From contig RXKB01000023.1 in assembly GCA_003963225.1 (NCBI GenBank), positions 39,684 to 103,683 of the forward strand: DNA of 64,000 bases, read 5' to 3'. Below, in pieces: positions 54,061-61,902 of the stretch. Position 1 is the first letter of the stretch; each line of letters starts with the position of its first letter. Source of the DNA: Candidatus Babelota bacterium (GTDB lineage Bacteria; Babelota; Babeliae; Babelales; Vermiphilaceae). A model generated the notes under the pieces. The model saw nothing but the letters and a program-made list of their open reading frames with translations, was not told the DNA's origin and ran no database searches. The position numbers and the translations under genes were made by a program.

Positions 54061-54310
54061 GGTTAATGTTCAAATTTTTTAGTTTAGTTAATAATTGTGT
54101 AAAATAGCTTCCTGAGGCAGAGGCTATGGTATGAAAGGTAAGTAAAGATGCTATGCTTTCTAAAGCTTCTTTGTCTTTATTTGAAAAGCCAAATTCTTTA
54201 AAATCATTACCATAATCATGTCTAAATGCGTTGTACATTTCTACAGTTAATACCTCTTCAGTTTGCAGTATCTCTACTAGCTTAATTGTATTTTTGAGAG
54301 TTCTTTTCAT
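54041..54310 (-). CDS. Small helical protein, 89 aa
   Basis: ATG at 54310 is preferred over 54376, which would overlap the upstream gene by 95 bases. The product is helical (NTIKLVEILQTEEVLTVEMY, KEALESIASLLTFHTI) and ends LNINHGKKKS. No recognised domain. The remaining overlap with the upstream gene is 29 bases. Confidence 0.6.
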   Translation of the reverse strand: MKRTLKNTIKLVEILQTEEVLTVEMYNAFRHDYGNDFKEFGFSNKDKEALESIASLLTFHTIASASGSYFTQLLTKLKNLNINHGKKKS

Positions 54311-54665
54311 CCAAGCTTTGTTTTTCGAAGCTATCGATAATTTCCTCCCATTTGTGCTCTTTAATGAGCCTTCCATAAAAAATCAAATTTTTAATTAGTA
54401 AAATAATGCTTACAAACGGTCCAAATAATACAACTATAGTCATAATTATGGAGCGTCTTACAGTTTTGGGTTTGTCAGATACATAAAATGTAATGACTTT
54501 CGAAGCAGAATAATACAAGCTACCTAAAACCCAGATAAAAGCCATGATATAAATCATACTATCAGATCTGAATAGAGTTCTCTGGAACTGGTATACTAAT
54601 AGAGCATTGATAATACCTCCAATTAGTGGCATCCATTGTATAAACTGCAATAATTTTCCTCTCAT
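54282..54665 (-). CDS. Membrane protein, 127 aa
   Basis: ATG at 54665 (alternatives 54632 and 54560). Membrane segments: MPLIGGIINALLVYQF, MIYIMAFIWVLGSLYY and SIIMTIVVLFGPFVSIILLI, then a charged tail ending EKQSLDEKNSQKYN. The longest form overlaps the upstream gene by 104 bases; from 54560 there would be no overlap but the first helix would be lost. Confidence 0.6.
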   Translation of the reverse strand: MRGKLLQFIQWMPLIGGIINALLVYQFQRTLFRSDSMIYIMAFIWVLGSLYYSASKVITFYVSDKPKTVRRSIIMTIVVLFGPFVSIILLIKNLIFYGRLIKEHKWEEIIDSFEKQSLDEKNSQKYN

Positions 54666-54951
54666 CTTTATTAATTAAGAGTTTAAAAGATTTAAATTTT
54701 AGAAGAAAACTAAATTGCTCAGATAAAATCAAAGTAAAATAGTCTGTTCTAATATTGGCTACTATAAGATCAGTTAAGTCAACTTCTTGTATAAGTTGAC
54801 TGAGAGGCTTAAGAATGTCTCTAGGTCTAGCCACACATAAAGCACGCTTCTTATCCGTTGTATGTCCGATAATATCAACTATCAGATCATTTTTATAAAC
54901 ACCCAGGGTATCATTAAGTGTTATTTTTTTAAGCCATAAGCGGCCATCCAT
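54562..54951 (-). CDS. Unknown protein, 129 aa
   Basis: ATG at 54951 fits a TAATG coupling with the upstream gene and is preferred over 54978. The product starts MDGRLWLKKITLNDTLGVY and has a beta-rich centre (DLIVANIRTDYFTLILSEQF). It ends with TGA. No family is recognised. The last 104 bases overlap the next gene in another frame. Confidence 0.6.
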   Translation of the reverse strand: MDGRLWLKKITLNDTLGVYKNDLIVDIIGHTTDKKRALCVARPRDILKPLSQLIQEVDLTDLIVANIRTDYFTLILSEQFSFLLKFKSFKLLINKDERKIIAVYTMDATNWRYYQCSISIPVPENSIQI

Positions 54952-55238
54952 TAGTTTAGTCCGAAATCTACTTGCCATGATATAACCATTAAACTTTTTA
55001 TAGGATGTTCTTCAAAATTTAAAGAATAAACAGAATATCCTAATATTGATAAAATAGATACTGTTTCATGCATCTTGTCAGATATGTATATAGTTACTTC
55101 AGTTTGAAATTTGTGATTTCTTGCGGCATTTCGAATTTTCATCAAAACCATTACAGTAAGAGAACTTAATGCCATTTTAGGATTAGGCGGCATATTTCTC
55201 TTGAACTTGGTATAATAAAATATGTCGGAAGCTCTCAT
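54951..55238 (-). CDS. Unknown small protein, 95 aa
   Basis: ATG at 55238 overlaps the upstream stop as ATGA. Residues KMALSSLTVMVLMKIRNAAR are helical, followed by beta segments ending SLMVISWQVDFGLN. No recognised domain. Confidence 0.6.
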   Translation of the reverse strand: MRASDIFYYTKFKRNMPPNPKMALSSLTVMVLMKIRNAARNHKFQTEVTIYISDKMHETVSILSILGYSVYSLNFEEHPIKSLMVISWQVDFGLN

Positions 55239-55696
55239 CTTTTAGAAGACTTAAAATCCTTACAATATTTATAAAATGTATCTTTAATGCCTTTACATCG
55301 TATTTGTAGTTGTCTAAGCTCATCCACACCAAGTAATCTTTCAACTTTGTGTACTAGAACCAAATTAGGTCTTTGAGGTTTAGTTTCAATTAAAAACGGA
55401 TTCAGCTTTGATACATGTATATCATATGGAAAACATAATTCTTCCAAATGTTTTCTTGCTGTAGGTATATCTATTACACTGCTACTTCCAAATAAATTCT
55501 TTATTTCTCTTGACATAACTAATTTATAAGCAACTTGTGTTTGAATACCATTAGCATCTGAAATGTAGGTTATAGTTAATGGGTGTAAATAGATAGGAGG
55601 AGATATTACAATTTTACTGTATACAATCTCTTTCTTTCTCTCTTCTGGAGTAGACCATTCTGTCTGAAATCCAGGTTTAACTTTATCATTTTCCAT
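55235..55696 (-). CDS. Unknown protein, 153 aa
   Basis: ATG at 55696, TAATG overlap with the upstream gene. The middle (YLHPLTITYISDANGIQTQV, IDIPTARKHLEEL) has alternating strand and helix; the end is basic (CKDFKSSKR). It ends in TGA overlapped by the next ATG, which shows TGA acts as a stop here. Confidence 0.6.
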   Translation of the reverse strand: MENDKVKPGFQTEWSTPEERKKEIVYSKIVISPPIYLHPLTITYISDANGIQTQVAYKLVMSREIKNLFGSSSVIDIPTARKHLEELCFPYDIHVSKLNPFLIETKPQRPNLVLVHKVERLLGVDELRQLQIRCKGIKDTFYKYCKDFKSSKR

Positions 55697-56049
55697 TAGT
55701 ATTTGAATTTTAATTCTTGATTAATTTTATATAGAGCGTCAAAAATTTCTGGGAATCTTTTAACAATGTTTTCAAAATTGATATCCTCAACATTATGTAA
55801 AACAAAGAAAAATATAGATATAGCATCTATATTCTCTTTCTTAATAAATTGAAATTCTAATCTTGTAACATCGTTTAATTCTTGGCACATTATTGGAATT
55901 AGAGCCTCTTTAATAGTTGAGAATTTTTTAATTCTGAACTTAAACAATAGTCTACTCACATCATCAGTAAATACTGTGAATGTAGCTAATTTTCTGTCTA
56001 GAGTCGGGCTGAGCTTCTCAGCTTCATGGATTAACTTAAATAGAGCCAT
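55696..56049 (-). CDS. Unknown protein, 117 aa
   Basis: ATG at 56049. The sequence alternates helix and strand (LIHEAEKLSPTLDRKLATFT, AISIFFFVLHNVEDI). First of a four-gene coupled set (55696-54562). No recognised domain. Confidence 0.55.
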   Translation of the reverse strand: MALFKLIHEAEKLSPTLDRKLATFTVFTDDVSRLLFKFRIKKFSTIKEALIPIMCQELNDVTRLEFQFIKKENIDAISIFFFVLHNVEDINFENIVKRFPEIFDALYKINQELKFKY

Positions 56050-56128
56050 GATTTTATTTTAATTAGTTAATAAATAATTAAAGAGAGTTATAATATTTTT
56101 CAACATGAAACTCTCCAAATCCAAGATA

Positions 56129-56692
56129 CTACTTTTCAGTTACTTCATCTAATTCATCGATATGCCAATTAGGCTCATAACTCAGTTTATCCTCTTCAAC
56201 TTCTTCAAGAGGTTTTTTAGATGAAGTAACTACATATTCATCCCAATCTGTTAATTCCCAGTATTGAGATATTTGCTGTAAAGCTGCTTTCCATTTAAGA
56301 AAAGCTAATGGAGTTTTGATATCTGCATTGAAATTGAACTTCTTAGATTCATAAAATTCTCTGGGAGACATCCGTCCTGATAAAGTATAAGAATACGAAG
56401 TTGGCAATTCTCCGCGCATAACTACAACATTCTTATAATCTTTTGATAATGTAACTTCTATTGAAGGAACATAATGTTCGTAGTAATCTACTACGAATCC
56501 TGACCCTTTCTGCAACTTGTGACATTTGATGTTGTAAGATAGACCTTTTTTAATACCTTTTTTGAATTTATCTGGTACTAAAATAATGTGATCTTTTCCC
56601 AAGATATTAGTTTGACCAATTGTGGCACCGTTTTTAAGGGATTTAAAGAATACGATATTAACAAAATCGTATTGTCTAGGATTTTTTTCCAT
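56129..56692 (-). CDS. Unknown protein, 187 aa
   Basis: ATG at 56692 overlaps the end of the small upstream gene by 17 bases. The N terminus is beta-rich (FVNIVFFKSLKNGATIGQTN, HIILVPDKFKKGI) and the C terminus acidic with Trp (WELTDWDEYVV). Ends in TAG. No recognised domain. Confidence 0.55.
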   Translation of the reverse strand: MEKNPRQYDFVNIVFFKSLKNGATIGQTNILGKDHIILVPDKFKKGIKKGLSYNIKCHKLQKGSGFVVDYYEHYVPSIEVTLSKDYKNVVVMRGELPTSYSYTLSGRMSPREFYESKKFNFNADIKTPLAFLKWKAALQQISQYWELTDWDEYVVTSSKKPLEEVEEDKLSYEPNWHIDELDEVTEK

Positions 56693-56879
56693 GATTTTTA
56701 TTCTTTTTAAATGTTTTATTGATAGATTTTATAAATTCAGCATCTTGTTTTGATTGTGGTACATCTGGGCACATAGATGCTAATTTGTCCCAAGTGTTAA
56801 ATGCAGATTCATTGTTAGAGTCGCATATTATCTGGATCCTTGACCCAGATAGTTTAATTTCTGGTAGAACGATTTGCAT
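56676..56879 (-). CDS. Unknown small protein, 67 aa
   Basis: ATG at 56879; coupled by overlap on both sides (upstream 26 bases, downstream 17 bases). It starts MQIVLPEIKLSGSRIQIICD and ends in a basic KKNKNHGKKS tail. No recognised domain. Confidence 0.5.
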   Translation of the reverse strand: MQIVLPEIKLSGSRIQIICDSNNESAFNTWDKLASMCPDVPQSKQDAEFIKSINKTFKKNKNHGKKS

Positions 56880-57450
56880 ATCCTTTTTGTATTAAGAATA
56901 TTAATTGTGAGTTAATTAATCTGTCTAGAGATTGTTTAGCAGCTAACAATTGTTTTGAATTCTTAACATTAGAGTTAAAATACTCATTACATTGTGCCAT
57001 TTGTCGTTTGACATCAATTTCTGGTAATACTAAATCACCTTTGATTTTATGGTCAATGTGATAGTCAGATATTAAATACTGTAATTGTATTCCTGTTGTG
57101 TCTAATAGGAATGTTTTTGATGCATTGTTAATTTGAATTATGGAAGTATCTATATTTACATAAAAAGATACCTTACCTGTTGTAGTTACAACTACTGGAA
57201 CCTTTGATTTAAATGGTACAGTATAATTATAAGTACAAGAGTCATTAACATCAAATTCACCGTGTATTAGTCTGAGCTTCTCAAAGAAGTCAGTTTCAGT
57301 ATGTACATATGTAGAATCAGACAATTGCGGTAACAGGAATCTCTCAGGTATAACCTTAACTAGAGTTTCCATTGCAGTTTTAGGTGAGTACAAATAGAAT
57401 AGCGCAAATGCACCAATTCCTAAGAACACCCATGTTATTACTTTTTTCAT
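56854..57450 (-). CDS. Membrane-anchored protein, possibly DUF4230-like
   Basis: ATG at 57450, ATGA overlap with the gene before. An N-terminal membrane helix (VITWVFLGIGAFALFYLY) is followed by an extracytoplasmic beta-rich domain: TYNYTVPFKSKVPVVVTTTG, KVSFYVNIDTSII and GDLVLPEIDVKRQM. The order of a strand, an I-D-T-S segment and L-P-x-P/E resembles DUF4230 proteins, but weakly. 198 residues. Confidence 0.5.
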   Translation of the reverse strand: MKKVITWVFLGIGAFALFYLYSPKTAMETLVKVIPERFLLPQLSDSTYVHTETDFFEKLRLIHGEFDVNDSCTYNYTVPFKSKVPVVVTTTGKVSFYVNIDTSIIQINNASKTFLLDTTGIQLQYLISDYHIDHKIKGDLVLPEIDVKRQMAQCNEYFNSNVKNSKQLLAAKQSLDRLINSQLIFLIQKGYANRSTRN

Positions 57451-57770
57451 GTTTTATAAGGATTAAAGGGTTCAGGTGGTCCAATAAATGCTTCTGCTAG
57501 TATAACTATTATACATAATAACAGCACAAATAATACTGTGCTGCCTATAGGAGACATTTCTTTAATTGTCTCCCATTCTCCAAACTTTTTAGAAGAGTGG
57601 ATAGTATAATTTTGTGGTTTTGTTGATGGGCTTGTATATACTGCTAAAGCAGTCCCATCTTTGTATACATCTATAATTTGTACTCTCTTCTCTATAGTAA
57701 ATATTTCGGAGTTGTATATTAGCATCATTAATAGAGAAATAATGACACATACTCCAAACCTTTTGAGCAT
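57447..57770 (-). CDS. Two-helix membrane protein, 107 aa
   Basis: ATG at 57770. Membrane segments VCVIISLLMMLIYNSEIF and TVLFVLLLCIIVILAEAFI flank a loop of about 50 residues with beta character. Ends in TGA overlapped by the next ATG. Unknown function. Confidence 0.65.
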   Translation of the reverse strand: MLKRFGVCVIISLLMMLIYNSEIFTIEKRVQIIDVYKDGTALAVYTSPSTKPQNYTIHSSKKFGEWETIKEMSPIGSTVLFVLLLCIIVILAEAFIGPPEPFNPYKT

Positions 57771-57795
57771 TAGATTTTATTTTAGATAAAAAAAT

Positions 57796-57821
57796 GAGGG
57801 TGAGAACATATCCCCACCCTC
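57796..57821 (-). terminator. Intrinsic terminator
   Basis: GAGGGTG (57796-57802) pairs with CACCCTC (57815-57821). On the minus strand the stem is followed by ATTTTTTTAT. It lies 15 bases after the stop of the gene at 57836. Confidence 0.85.
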
Positions 57822-57835
57822 TATAAAAATCCGGG

Positions 57836-58420
57836 TTATGCTTTTGCAGTCAATCTAGCTCTTGTTTTAGCTAGTTGAGTTTTTAAGTCAGCTGGAAGCA
57901 TTTTGATGTCAGCAATTTCAGCATGAGAAGCTAACTGAAGAACTAAACCAATGTTTGCCATCAAATTTGATGGATCATTGTTTAACTCATCAGTGATTTC
58001 AGCAAGATAGAATTGACCTTCTTCTTCATTTTCTTCTTCACTATCATCTGCTTCTTTTTTAACTGTATCCAAAACGATTTCATCAGTTTTGTTTTCAACT
58101 GTAGTAATTGGATCAACAATGGCTTCAGCTTTCTCAGCTTCCTCTACTTGTTGTAGAGTATCGAGATACAATGCGGCATATTCTTCTTTAGCCTGTTTTG
58201 CCAAATTGAAACCAGCAACATAACTAGGATTAGCTTTTACAGTTTCCTCCTTCATATCCCAATAAGCTTTACGAAACTCTGGAGTATTAGAATTTCCAAA
58301 TTTCTGGAAACTCTCCAATTTTTCCATTATTTCAGCTCCATTTTGAAACAATTTTACAGCCTCATCAAAACTGAGAGCTATTACTTCAGCACCTTTTGTG
58401 ATTTTTTCCATGATTTTCAT
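57836..58420 (-). CDS. Acidic helical protein, 194 aa
   Basis: ATG at 58420 (or 58411). Glu/Lys-rich helical protein (SFDEAVKLFQNGAEIMEKL, VEEAEKAEAIV) with an acidic stretch DSEEENEEEG near residue 130, and an Ala/Leu-rich end. It has its own terminator. No recognised domain. Confidence 0.6.
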   Translation of the reverse strand: MKIMEKITKGAEVIALSFDEAVKLFQNGAEIMEKLESFQKFGNSNTPEFRKAYWDMKEETVKANPSYVAGFNLAKQAKEEYAALYLDTLQQVEEAEKAEAIVDPITTVENKTDEIVLDTVKKEADDSEEENEEEGQFYLAEITDELNNDPSNLMANIGLVLQLASHAEIADIKMLPADLKTQLAKTRARLTAKA

Positions 58421-58432
58421 GATTTTTAAAAA

Positions 58433-58732
58433 TTAAATAATATTGTTATCTTCGAGCTTATCCAAATATTCATATTTGGCATAAAGATCGCCAATCACAG
58501 ACGCTCGAATCTGTGCAGCGGTTTTTGTGTTATTTGTATTATCTAAACTATCATACATCTCATCATAATCTTTAAAGATTCTCAGAGTAATTTTATGGAC
58601 ATTATCTAAGGTCCACCGCTCTATTACGGCAGGACTGTAATTATCCCTAATAGTTTTCAATACCATACTGATAGGTATGCTAGAAATAGCGCAATCTACC
58701 AGTAATTTACTTATTGGCAACAGTGTAGCCAT
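58433..58732 (-). CDS. Unknown small protein, 99 aa
   Basis: ATG at 58732 overlaps the signal-peptide gene by 26 bases. Helical, with VDCAISSIPISMVLKTI near the start and a charged end (DLYAKYEYLDKLEDN). No recognised domain. Confidence 0.55.
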   Translation of the reverse strand: MATLLPISKLLVDCAISSIPISMVLKTIRDNYSPAVIERWTLDNVHKITLRIFKDYDEMYDSLDNTNNTKTAAQIRASVIGDLYAKYEYLDKLEDNNII

Positions 58733-59018
58733 GACTCGGGCATTTATCTCCTAAAGCTTTAACTTTACGCTTACAAGGAGTTCCTTTTTTGGTTAATGCT
58801 CCACATGTAATAGCTGGAGTTTCTGTACCATCAGTACCGGTTGTTTTGTTACAGCATTTAGCAGGAGTATATCCTGTCAGGTCACTGATTACCTTTGCTG
58901 GATTAAAATACCTACAAGTAGATTGATGGTATTTTTTAGATGAGGTGGATCCAGACACCTGTGCATGTGTTCCTATACTCCATAGGAGTAAGGTTAATGC
59001 GAAAATGAACTTCTTCAT
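58707..59018 (-). CDS. Exported Cys-rich zinc-binding protein (DUF5763-like)
   Basis: ATG at 59018; 103 residues. A signal peptide (MKKFIFALTLLLWSIGTHAQ) likely is cut after Ala. The mature part has YHQSTCRYFN and AKCCNK, then CGALTKKGTPCKRKV...CPSHG, a C-x3-T-K-x-G-x2-C-x-R...C-x2-H motif typical of DUF5763 zinc domains. Periplasmic or secreted localisation is unusual for a phage zinc protein. Function unknown. Confidence 0.7.
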   Translation of the reverse strand: MKKFIFALTLLLWSIGTHAQVSGSTSSKKYHQSTCRYFNPAKVISDLTGYTPAKCCNKTTGTDGTETPAITCGALTKKGTPCKRKVKALGDKCPSHGYTVANK

Positions 59019-59022
59019 GTGT

Positions 59023-59322
59023 TTAATGTTTATTAATTACAAAATAGTTTATGACTCCATCATACCTATCACAGATTCTCACAACAGTTTTTACTCTACC
59101 ATCAGATAGTGTAATATCTTCGTCGTATGATGCCATTCTAGGTAATGTATCTGTAGTATAGGAGATTGTATCAGGGTGTGGCTCATATTTATTCTGCCAT
59201 TCCTTTTCCTCGTTATAGACATCTTTATTAACAGTATTTACTGTGTACTTTGCAAGAAAGAAAACGACACAAAGAGCAAGACCTGTTGACAATATATTGT
59301 CTAAATACTTAGGAATTTTCAT
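59023..59322 (-). CDS. Single-pass membrane protein, 99 aa
   Basis: ATG at 59322 is preferred over a TTG at 59346. A membrane helix (ILSTGLALCVVFFLAKYTV) near residues 10-29 is followed by a polar domain with many Asp/Thr and VKTVVRICDRYDGVINYFV. Unknown function. Confidence 0.6.
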   Translation of the reverse strand: MKIPKYLDNILSTGLALCVVFFLAKYTVNTVNKDVYNEEKEWQNKYEPHPDTISYTTDTLPRMASYDEDITLSDGRVKTVVRICDRYDGVINYFVINKH

Positions 59323-59369
59323 ATCATGAGCATTTTTGTTGTTCAAGAAAATTTTTAATTAGTAAAAAC

Positions 59370-59394
59370 GTGGCATATTCTAGTACTATGCCAC
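59370..59394 (-). terminator. Terminator-like hairpin
   Basis: GTGGCATA (59370-59377) pairs with TATGCCAC (59387-59394). On the minus strand it is followed by GTTTTTACT. It lies about 48 bases upstream of the ATG at 59322 and ends the RNA-rich stretch 59370-59655. Confidence 0.7.
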
Positions 59395-59441
59395 TGTAAA
59401 AATTTCCCTATTAACGACGTACAGATTTAATCAAAGGCGAG

Positions 59442-59463
59442 ATAGGAGACTAGAACATCCTAT
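59442..59463 (-). other. Short hairpin ATAGGA/TCCTAT
   Basis: A 6-bp stem (59442-59447 with 59458-59463) lies between the terminator-like hairpin and element C. Part of the gene-free stretch; no coding seen. Confidence 0.35.
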
Positions 59464-59473
59464 ATATTTTAAA

Positions 59474-59566
59474 AACCCTGGCTTGTGCGGCTAACCAACC
59501 AAAATAGAACCAGAGTGACTATGAATGAAAATTTGAGAGAGTTGCACAATTGGTAATGCCAGGGTT
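59474..59566 (-). ncRNA. Structured RNA element C
   Basis: AACCCTGGC (59474-59482) with GCCAGGGTT (59558-59566) and TTGTGC (59483-59488) with GCACAA (59544-59549) form a 15-bp stem interrupted by an 8-base bulge on one side (59550-59557). On the minus strand the stem is followed by TTTTT. A long loop (about 55 bases) is enclosed. Not obviously coding. Confidence 0.55.
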
Positions 59567-59584
59567 GATCATTCGATTAAAAAA

Positions 59585-59655
59585 CCTAGATAGGAGCAAG
59601 CTGGATAGGAAAACAAATTGGATATATAAATCGGCTCGCCTGCCCCTTATCTAGG
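59585..59655 (-). ncRNA. Structured RNA element D
   Basis: CCTAGATA (minus strand, 59648-59655) with TATCTAGG (59585-59592) continues with GGGGCAGGC (59638-59646) against GCTTGCTCC (59593-59601), with one bulged base. The second part uses two G-U pairs that exist only in the minus-strand RNA (they are A-C on the plus strand), which indicates the transcribed strand. Six T follow. Confidence 0.6.
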
Positions 59656-59675
59656 AAAATCATGACAATTATCTT

Positions 59676-59855
59676 CTATCTTCTGTGTAACTTATTTTTT
59701 ATATAGTTTCGCAACAATGCTGTAAACAGCATTAATGTAATTAATGGGTGTACTATTACAAATAGTATGACGTTAAATTCCTTGTAGGTTAAACCTAACA
59801 TAGGAGAAACATCCTCCATTATCTTTACGCAGATATCAAATATTGTATCCATCAT
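59676..59855 (-). CDS. Small membrane protein, 59 aa
   Basis: ATG at 59855 (next ATG at 59852) overlaps the upstream stop (ATGATG/TGA). It encodes MMDTIFDICVKIMEDVSPML, then the membrane helix FNVILFVIVHPLITLMLF and a basic tail (RNYIKNKLHRR). A holin-like or regulatory membrane peptide is possible. No family known. Confidence 0.65.
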   Translation of the reverse strand: MMDTIFDICVKIMEDVSPMLGLTYKEFNVILFVIVHPLITLMLFTALLRNYIKNKLHRR

Positions 59856-60691
59856 CTCATATCTTTTTGAAGTGCCATAAAAATAGAATGCTCTACAAAA
59901 TTTATAGAGATCGAAATTAGATCACCTTTTAGATTTTCTACAAAATATGTAACAACCTTATCTGGATTATCTTCATTATCTACGAAACCAGTAGAATAAA
60001 TATCACCTTGCAAGTATTTTAAAAACTTATTTATTTCTTTGTTATTATTGAAAGTTTGGCAATAATATACTACTACACCATCTTCAACATACATTGCTAA
60101 TAATGTTTCAGGATATTTCCAATATCTCCATCTCTTACCATAATCATCATTATAGTATCTAGGGATACCAAATCCTGAATTTGAATCTTCTGCCCAATGT
60201 GTGGCATATGGAAATCCTACAACAACTGTAGCAATATTGTCCAACAATTCCATTGTAACACTAGATCTTATTCCAATTGGAGTAAGAATATGATCTCTTC
60301 CTACTTGAGCCTCACTGACTCGAGTGATTAGCATAATGGCTATAACAATTAACCACACCTTATATTTTAAAGGCTCATTGTTTAGTTGTTCTAGCTTACG
60401 CTTTTTTTCTAATTTCTTTTCATATTCCCCATCAGGTTGACAGAGCAAATACGCTCTATAGGCTCTAAAGCCTATTAAAGGTACCAGGAGAAAGAAAAAG
60501 ATAGTAATATCACCACCGGCTGCATAAATCATACAACCTATCCAGGCTGTCATAATTATAAGCATTCCGATGAATGATTTGTAATGTTTGTGTGCAATCA
60601 TAACGATGATAGACACGATTAGCGCAACAGCTATGAATAGTGACACATTTGCGCAATATGTGTTCACTAGATTGATGAAATTCTCTTTCAT
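59852..60691 (-). CDS. Membrane protein with C-terminal extracytoplasmic domain, 279 aa
   Basis: ATG at 60691. Three N-terminal helices (VSLFIAVALIVSIIVMI, FIGMLIIMTAWIGCMIY, ITIFFFLLVPLIGF) and a fourth (VWLIVIAIMLITRV) precede a mixed domain rich in Tyr/Trp (PRYYNDDYGKRWRYWKYP, VYYCQTF). Ends in TGA. No recognised family. Confidence 0.65.
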   Translation of the reverse strand: MKENFINLVNTYCANVSLFIAVALIVSIIVMIAHKHYKSFIGMLIIMTAWIGCMIYAAGGDITIFFFLLVPLIGFRAYRAYLLCQPDGEYEKKLEKKRKLEQLNNEPLKYKVWLIVIAIMLITRVSEAQVGRDHILTPIGIRSSVTMELLDNIATVVVGFPYATHWAEDSNSGFGIPRYYNDDYGKRWRYWKYPETLLAMYVEDGVVVYYCQTFNNNKEINKFLKYLQGDIYSTGFVDNEDNPDKVVTYFVENLKGDLISISINFVEHSIFMALQKDMR

Positions 60692-60700
60692 GATTTTTAT

Positions 60701-60889
60701 TTATTTTAAATTGTTATTTAGTTTTTTGATTTCAAACGTTATATCGATCCATACAGTGTAAATTAATAAGAATATCATATACATTGTGGCTCTGTCTGAT
60801 ACCATATTTTTATCTAAGATAAATAAGACACCAAATATAAAGATAATCATTATACTTATAAAGTTTAGAAACTCCATTATATTTCTCAT
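60701..60889 (-). CDS. Small membrane protein, 62 aa
   Basis: ATG at 60889, ATGA overlap with the upstream gene. Two helices: FISIMIIFIFGVLFIL and MYMIFLLIYTVWIDITF. Unknown function. Confidence 0.65.
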   Translation of the reverse strand: MRNIMEFLNFISIMIIFIFGVLFILDKNMVSDRATMYMIFLLIYTVWIDITFEIKKLNNNLK

Positions 60890-61098
60890 GGTAGCGGTTT
60901 TATATGTTTAACATAATACTCTCTTAATGAGATTATAACCAACCACCAATGTATGAATAGGAAATAAATGAATGCCCAAACATAATCCTGAATACATTGT
61001 AAATAGGTAGCCCCAAATATAAGACCAACTGTGCTAAATAGTAAATAATATCCTACGGTAAGCACAAAGTACAGTAGGATCAAAATAATAACTTTCAT
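60886..61098 (-). CDS. Small membrane protein, 70 aa
   Basis: ATG at 61098, ATGA overlap with the upstream gene. Two hydrophobic helices (VIILILLYFVLTVGYYLLF, YVWAFIYFLFIHWWLVII). Ends in TGA. Unknown function. Confidence 0.65.
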   Translation of the reverse strand: MKVIILILLYFVLTVGYYLLFSTVGLIFGATYLQCIQDYVWAFIYFLFIHWWLVIISLREYYVKHIKPLP

Positions 61099-61445
61099 GA
61101 TAGTATTTTTTGACTTTCAGTGAACAATGCATAGATATGTGGATCATCACCAGACTTGACAGGGTTTAGATAATTATTTATAGAATCTACAAGTCCTCTA
61201 GGATAACTTATAGTTCCAAACTTAAGTATCATTATTACACTTGTCTTACCAATAAACAGTTCGATATCTTTATCACTATGAGTGAAATCTATTTCCCCTT
61301 TCAACTTATGAATAAATTCGCCCCAATCAGTAGGGTATTCTGAATCAACTTCAACTAAATTTATTAGTTTGTGGTATTCAACAGCTGTTTTGACATGGAT
61401 AGTCACCACTAGGTTTTGTGATAATATCCGATAACTAATTTCCAT
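61095..61445 (-). CDS. Unknown protein, 116 aa
   Basis: ATG at 61445. Beta-rich start (YRILSQNLVVTIHVKT), then KLINLVEVDSEYPTDWGEF. Ends in TGA overlapped by the next ATG. First of three coupled genes. No recognised domain. Confidence 0.6.
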   Translation of the reverse strand: MEISYRILSQNLVVTIHVKTAVEYHKLINLVEVDSEYPTDWGEFIHKLKGEIDFTHSDKDIELFIGKTSVIMILKFGTISYPRGLVDSINNYLNPVKSGDDPHIYALFTESQKILS

Positions 61446-61468
61446 TTGTAATTATTTTAAAAGGTTGA

Positions 61469-61570
61469 TTAATAATTTAAAAATTTAATCCCTCGCAAAT
61501 TAAACCGTACTACCGCTAACAAGGGTTTGTAGCAATAGGGGCAGAAGTGCTTTAATTGAGCTGTGTGCAT
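61469..61570 (-). CDS. Small CxxC protein, 33 aa
   Basis: ATG at 61570 opens a 33-codon frame (MHTAQLKHFCPYCYKPLLAV, then VRFNLRGIKFLNY). The CPYC pair could bind zinc with His/Cys nearby. It fills an otherwise empty gap and does not resemble shadow sequence, but is short. Confidence 0.5.
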   Translation of the reverse strand: MHTAQLKHFCPYCYKPLLAVVRFNLRGIKFLNY

Positions 61571-61583
61571 ATTTTGAAATTTT

Positions 61584-61841
61584 TTAGACCGCTTCGTAAA
61601 TAACCCATCCCCTGTTTGGTGAATAAAGTGTTCGGTATTTGCCTTCAAACTTTAACCATCCGTCTAAGCAAATATTTGTTATTTCCATATTACTACCTAC
61701 TACCTCACACTTTATTCCTTTCTTGAGCGCCTCTAACAATTCGCCTCTTGTCTTAGGTCTAAAAAAACTATCCGCTAGCATAGCATTAGCGTCAGTTTGG
61801 GCAGTAGTGCCGGTATCAAGTTTTGTGTTTTTATTTTCCAT
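61584..61841 (-). CDS. Unknown small protein, 85 aa
   Basis: ATG at 61841. The first 25 residues are Thr/Ala-rich; then KTRGELLEALKKGIKCEVVG and a Trp-containing strand region (GWLKFEGKYRTLYSPNRGWV). Possibly a small beta-barrel. Function unknown. Confidence 0.6.
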   Translation of the reverse strand: MENKNTKLDTGTTAQTDANAMLADSFFRPKTRGELLEALKKGIKCEVVGSNMEITNICLDGWLKFEGKYRTLYSPNRGWVIYEAV

Positions 61842-61902
61842 TGTATTGTAATTTAGTTGTTAATAATTCGTACTACTACAAGCCCCAATACGTTGTATGC
61901 AA

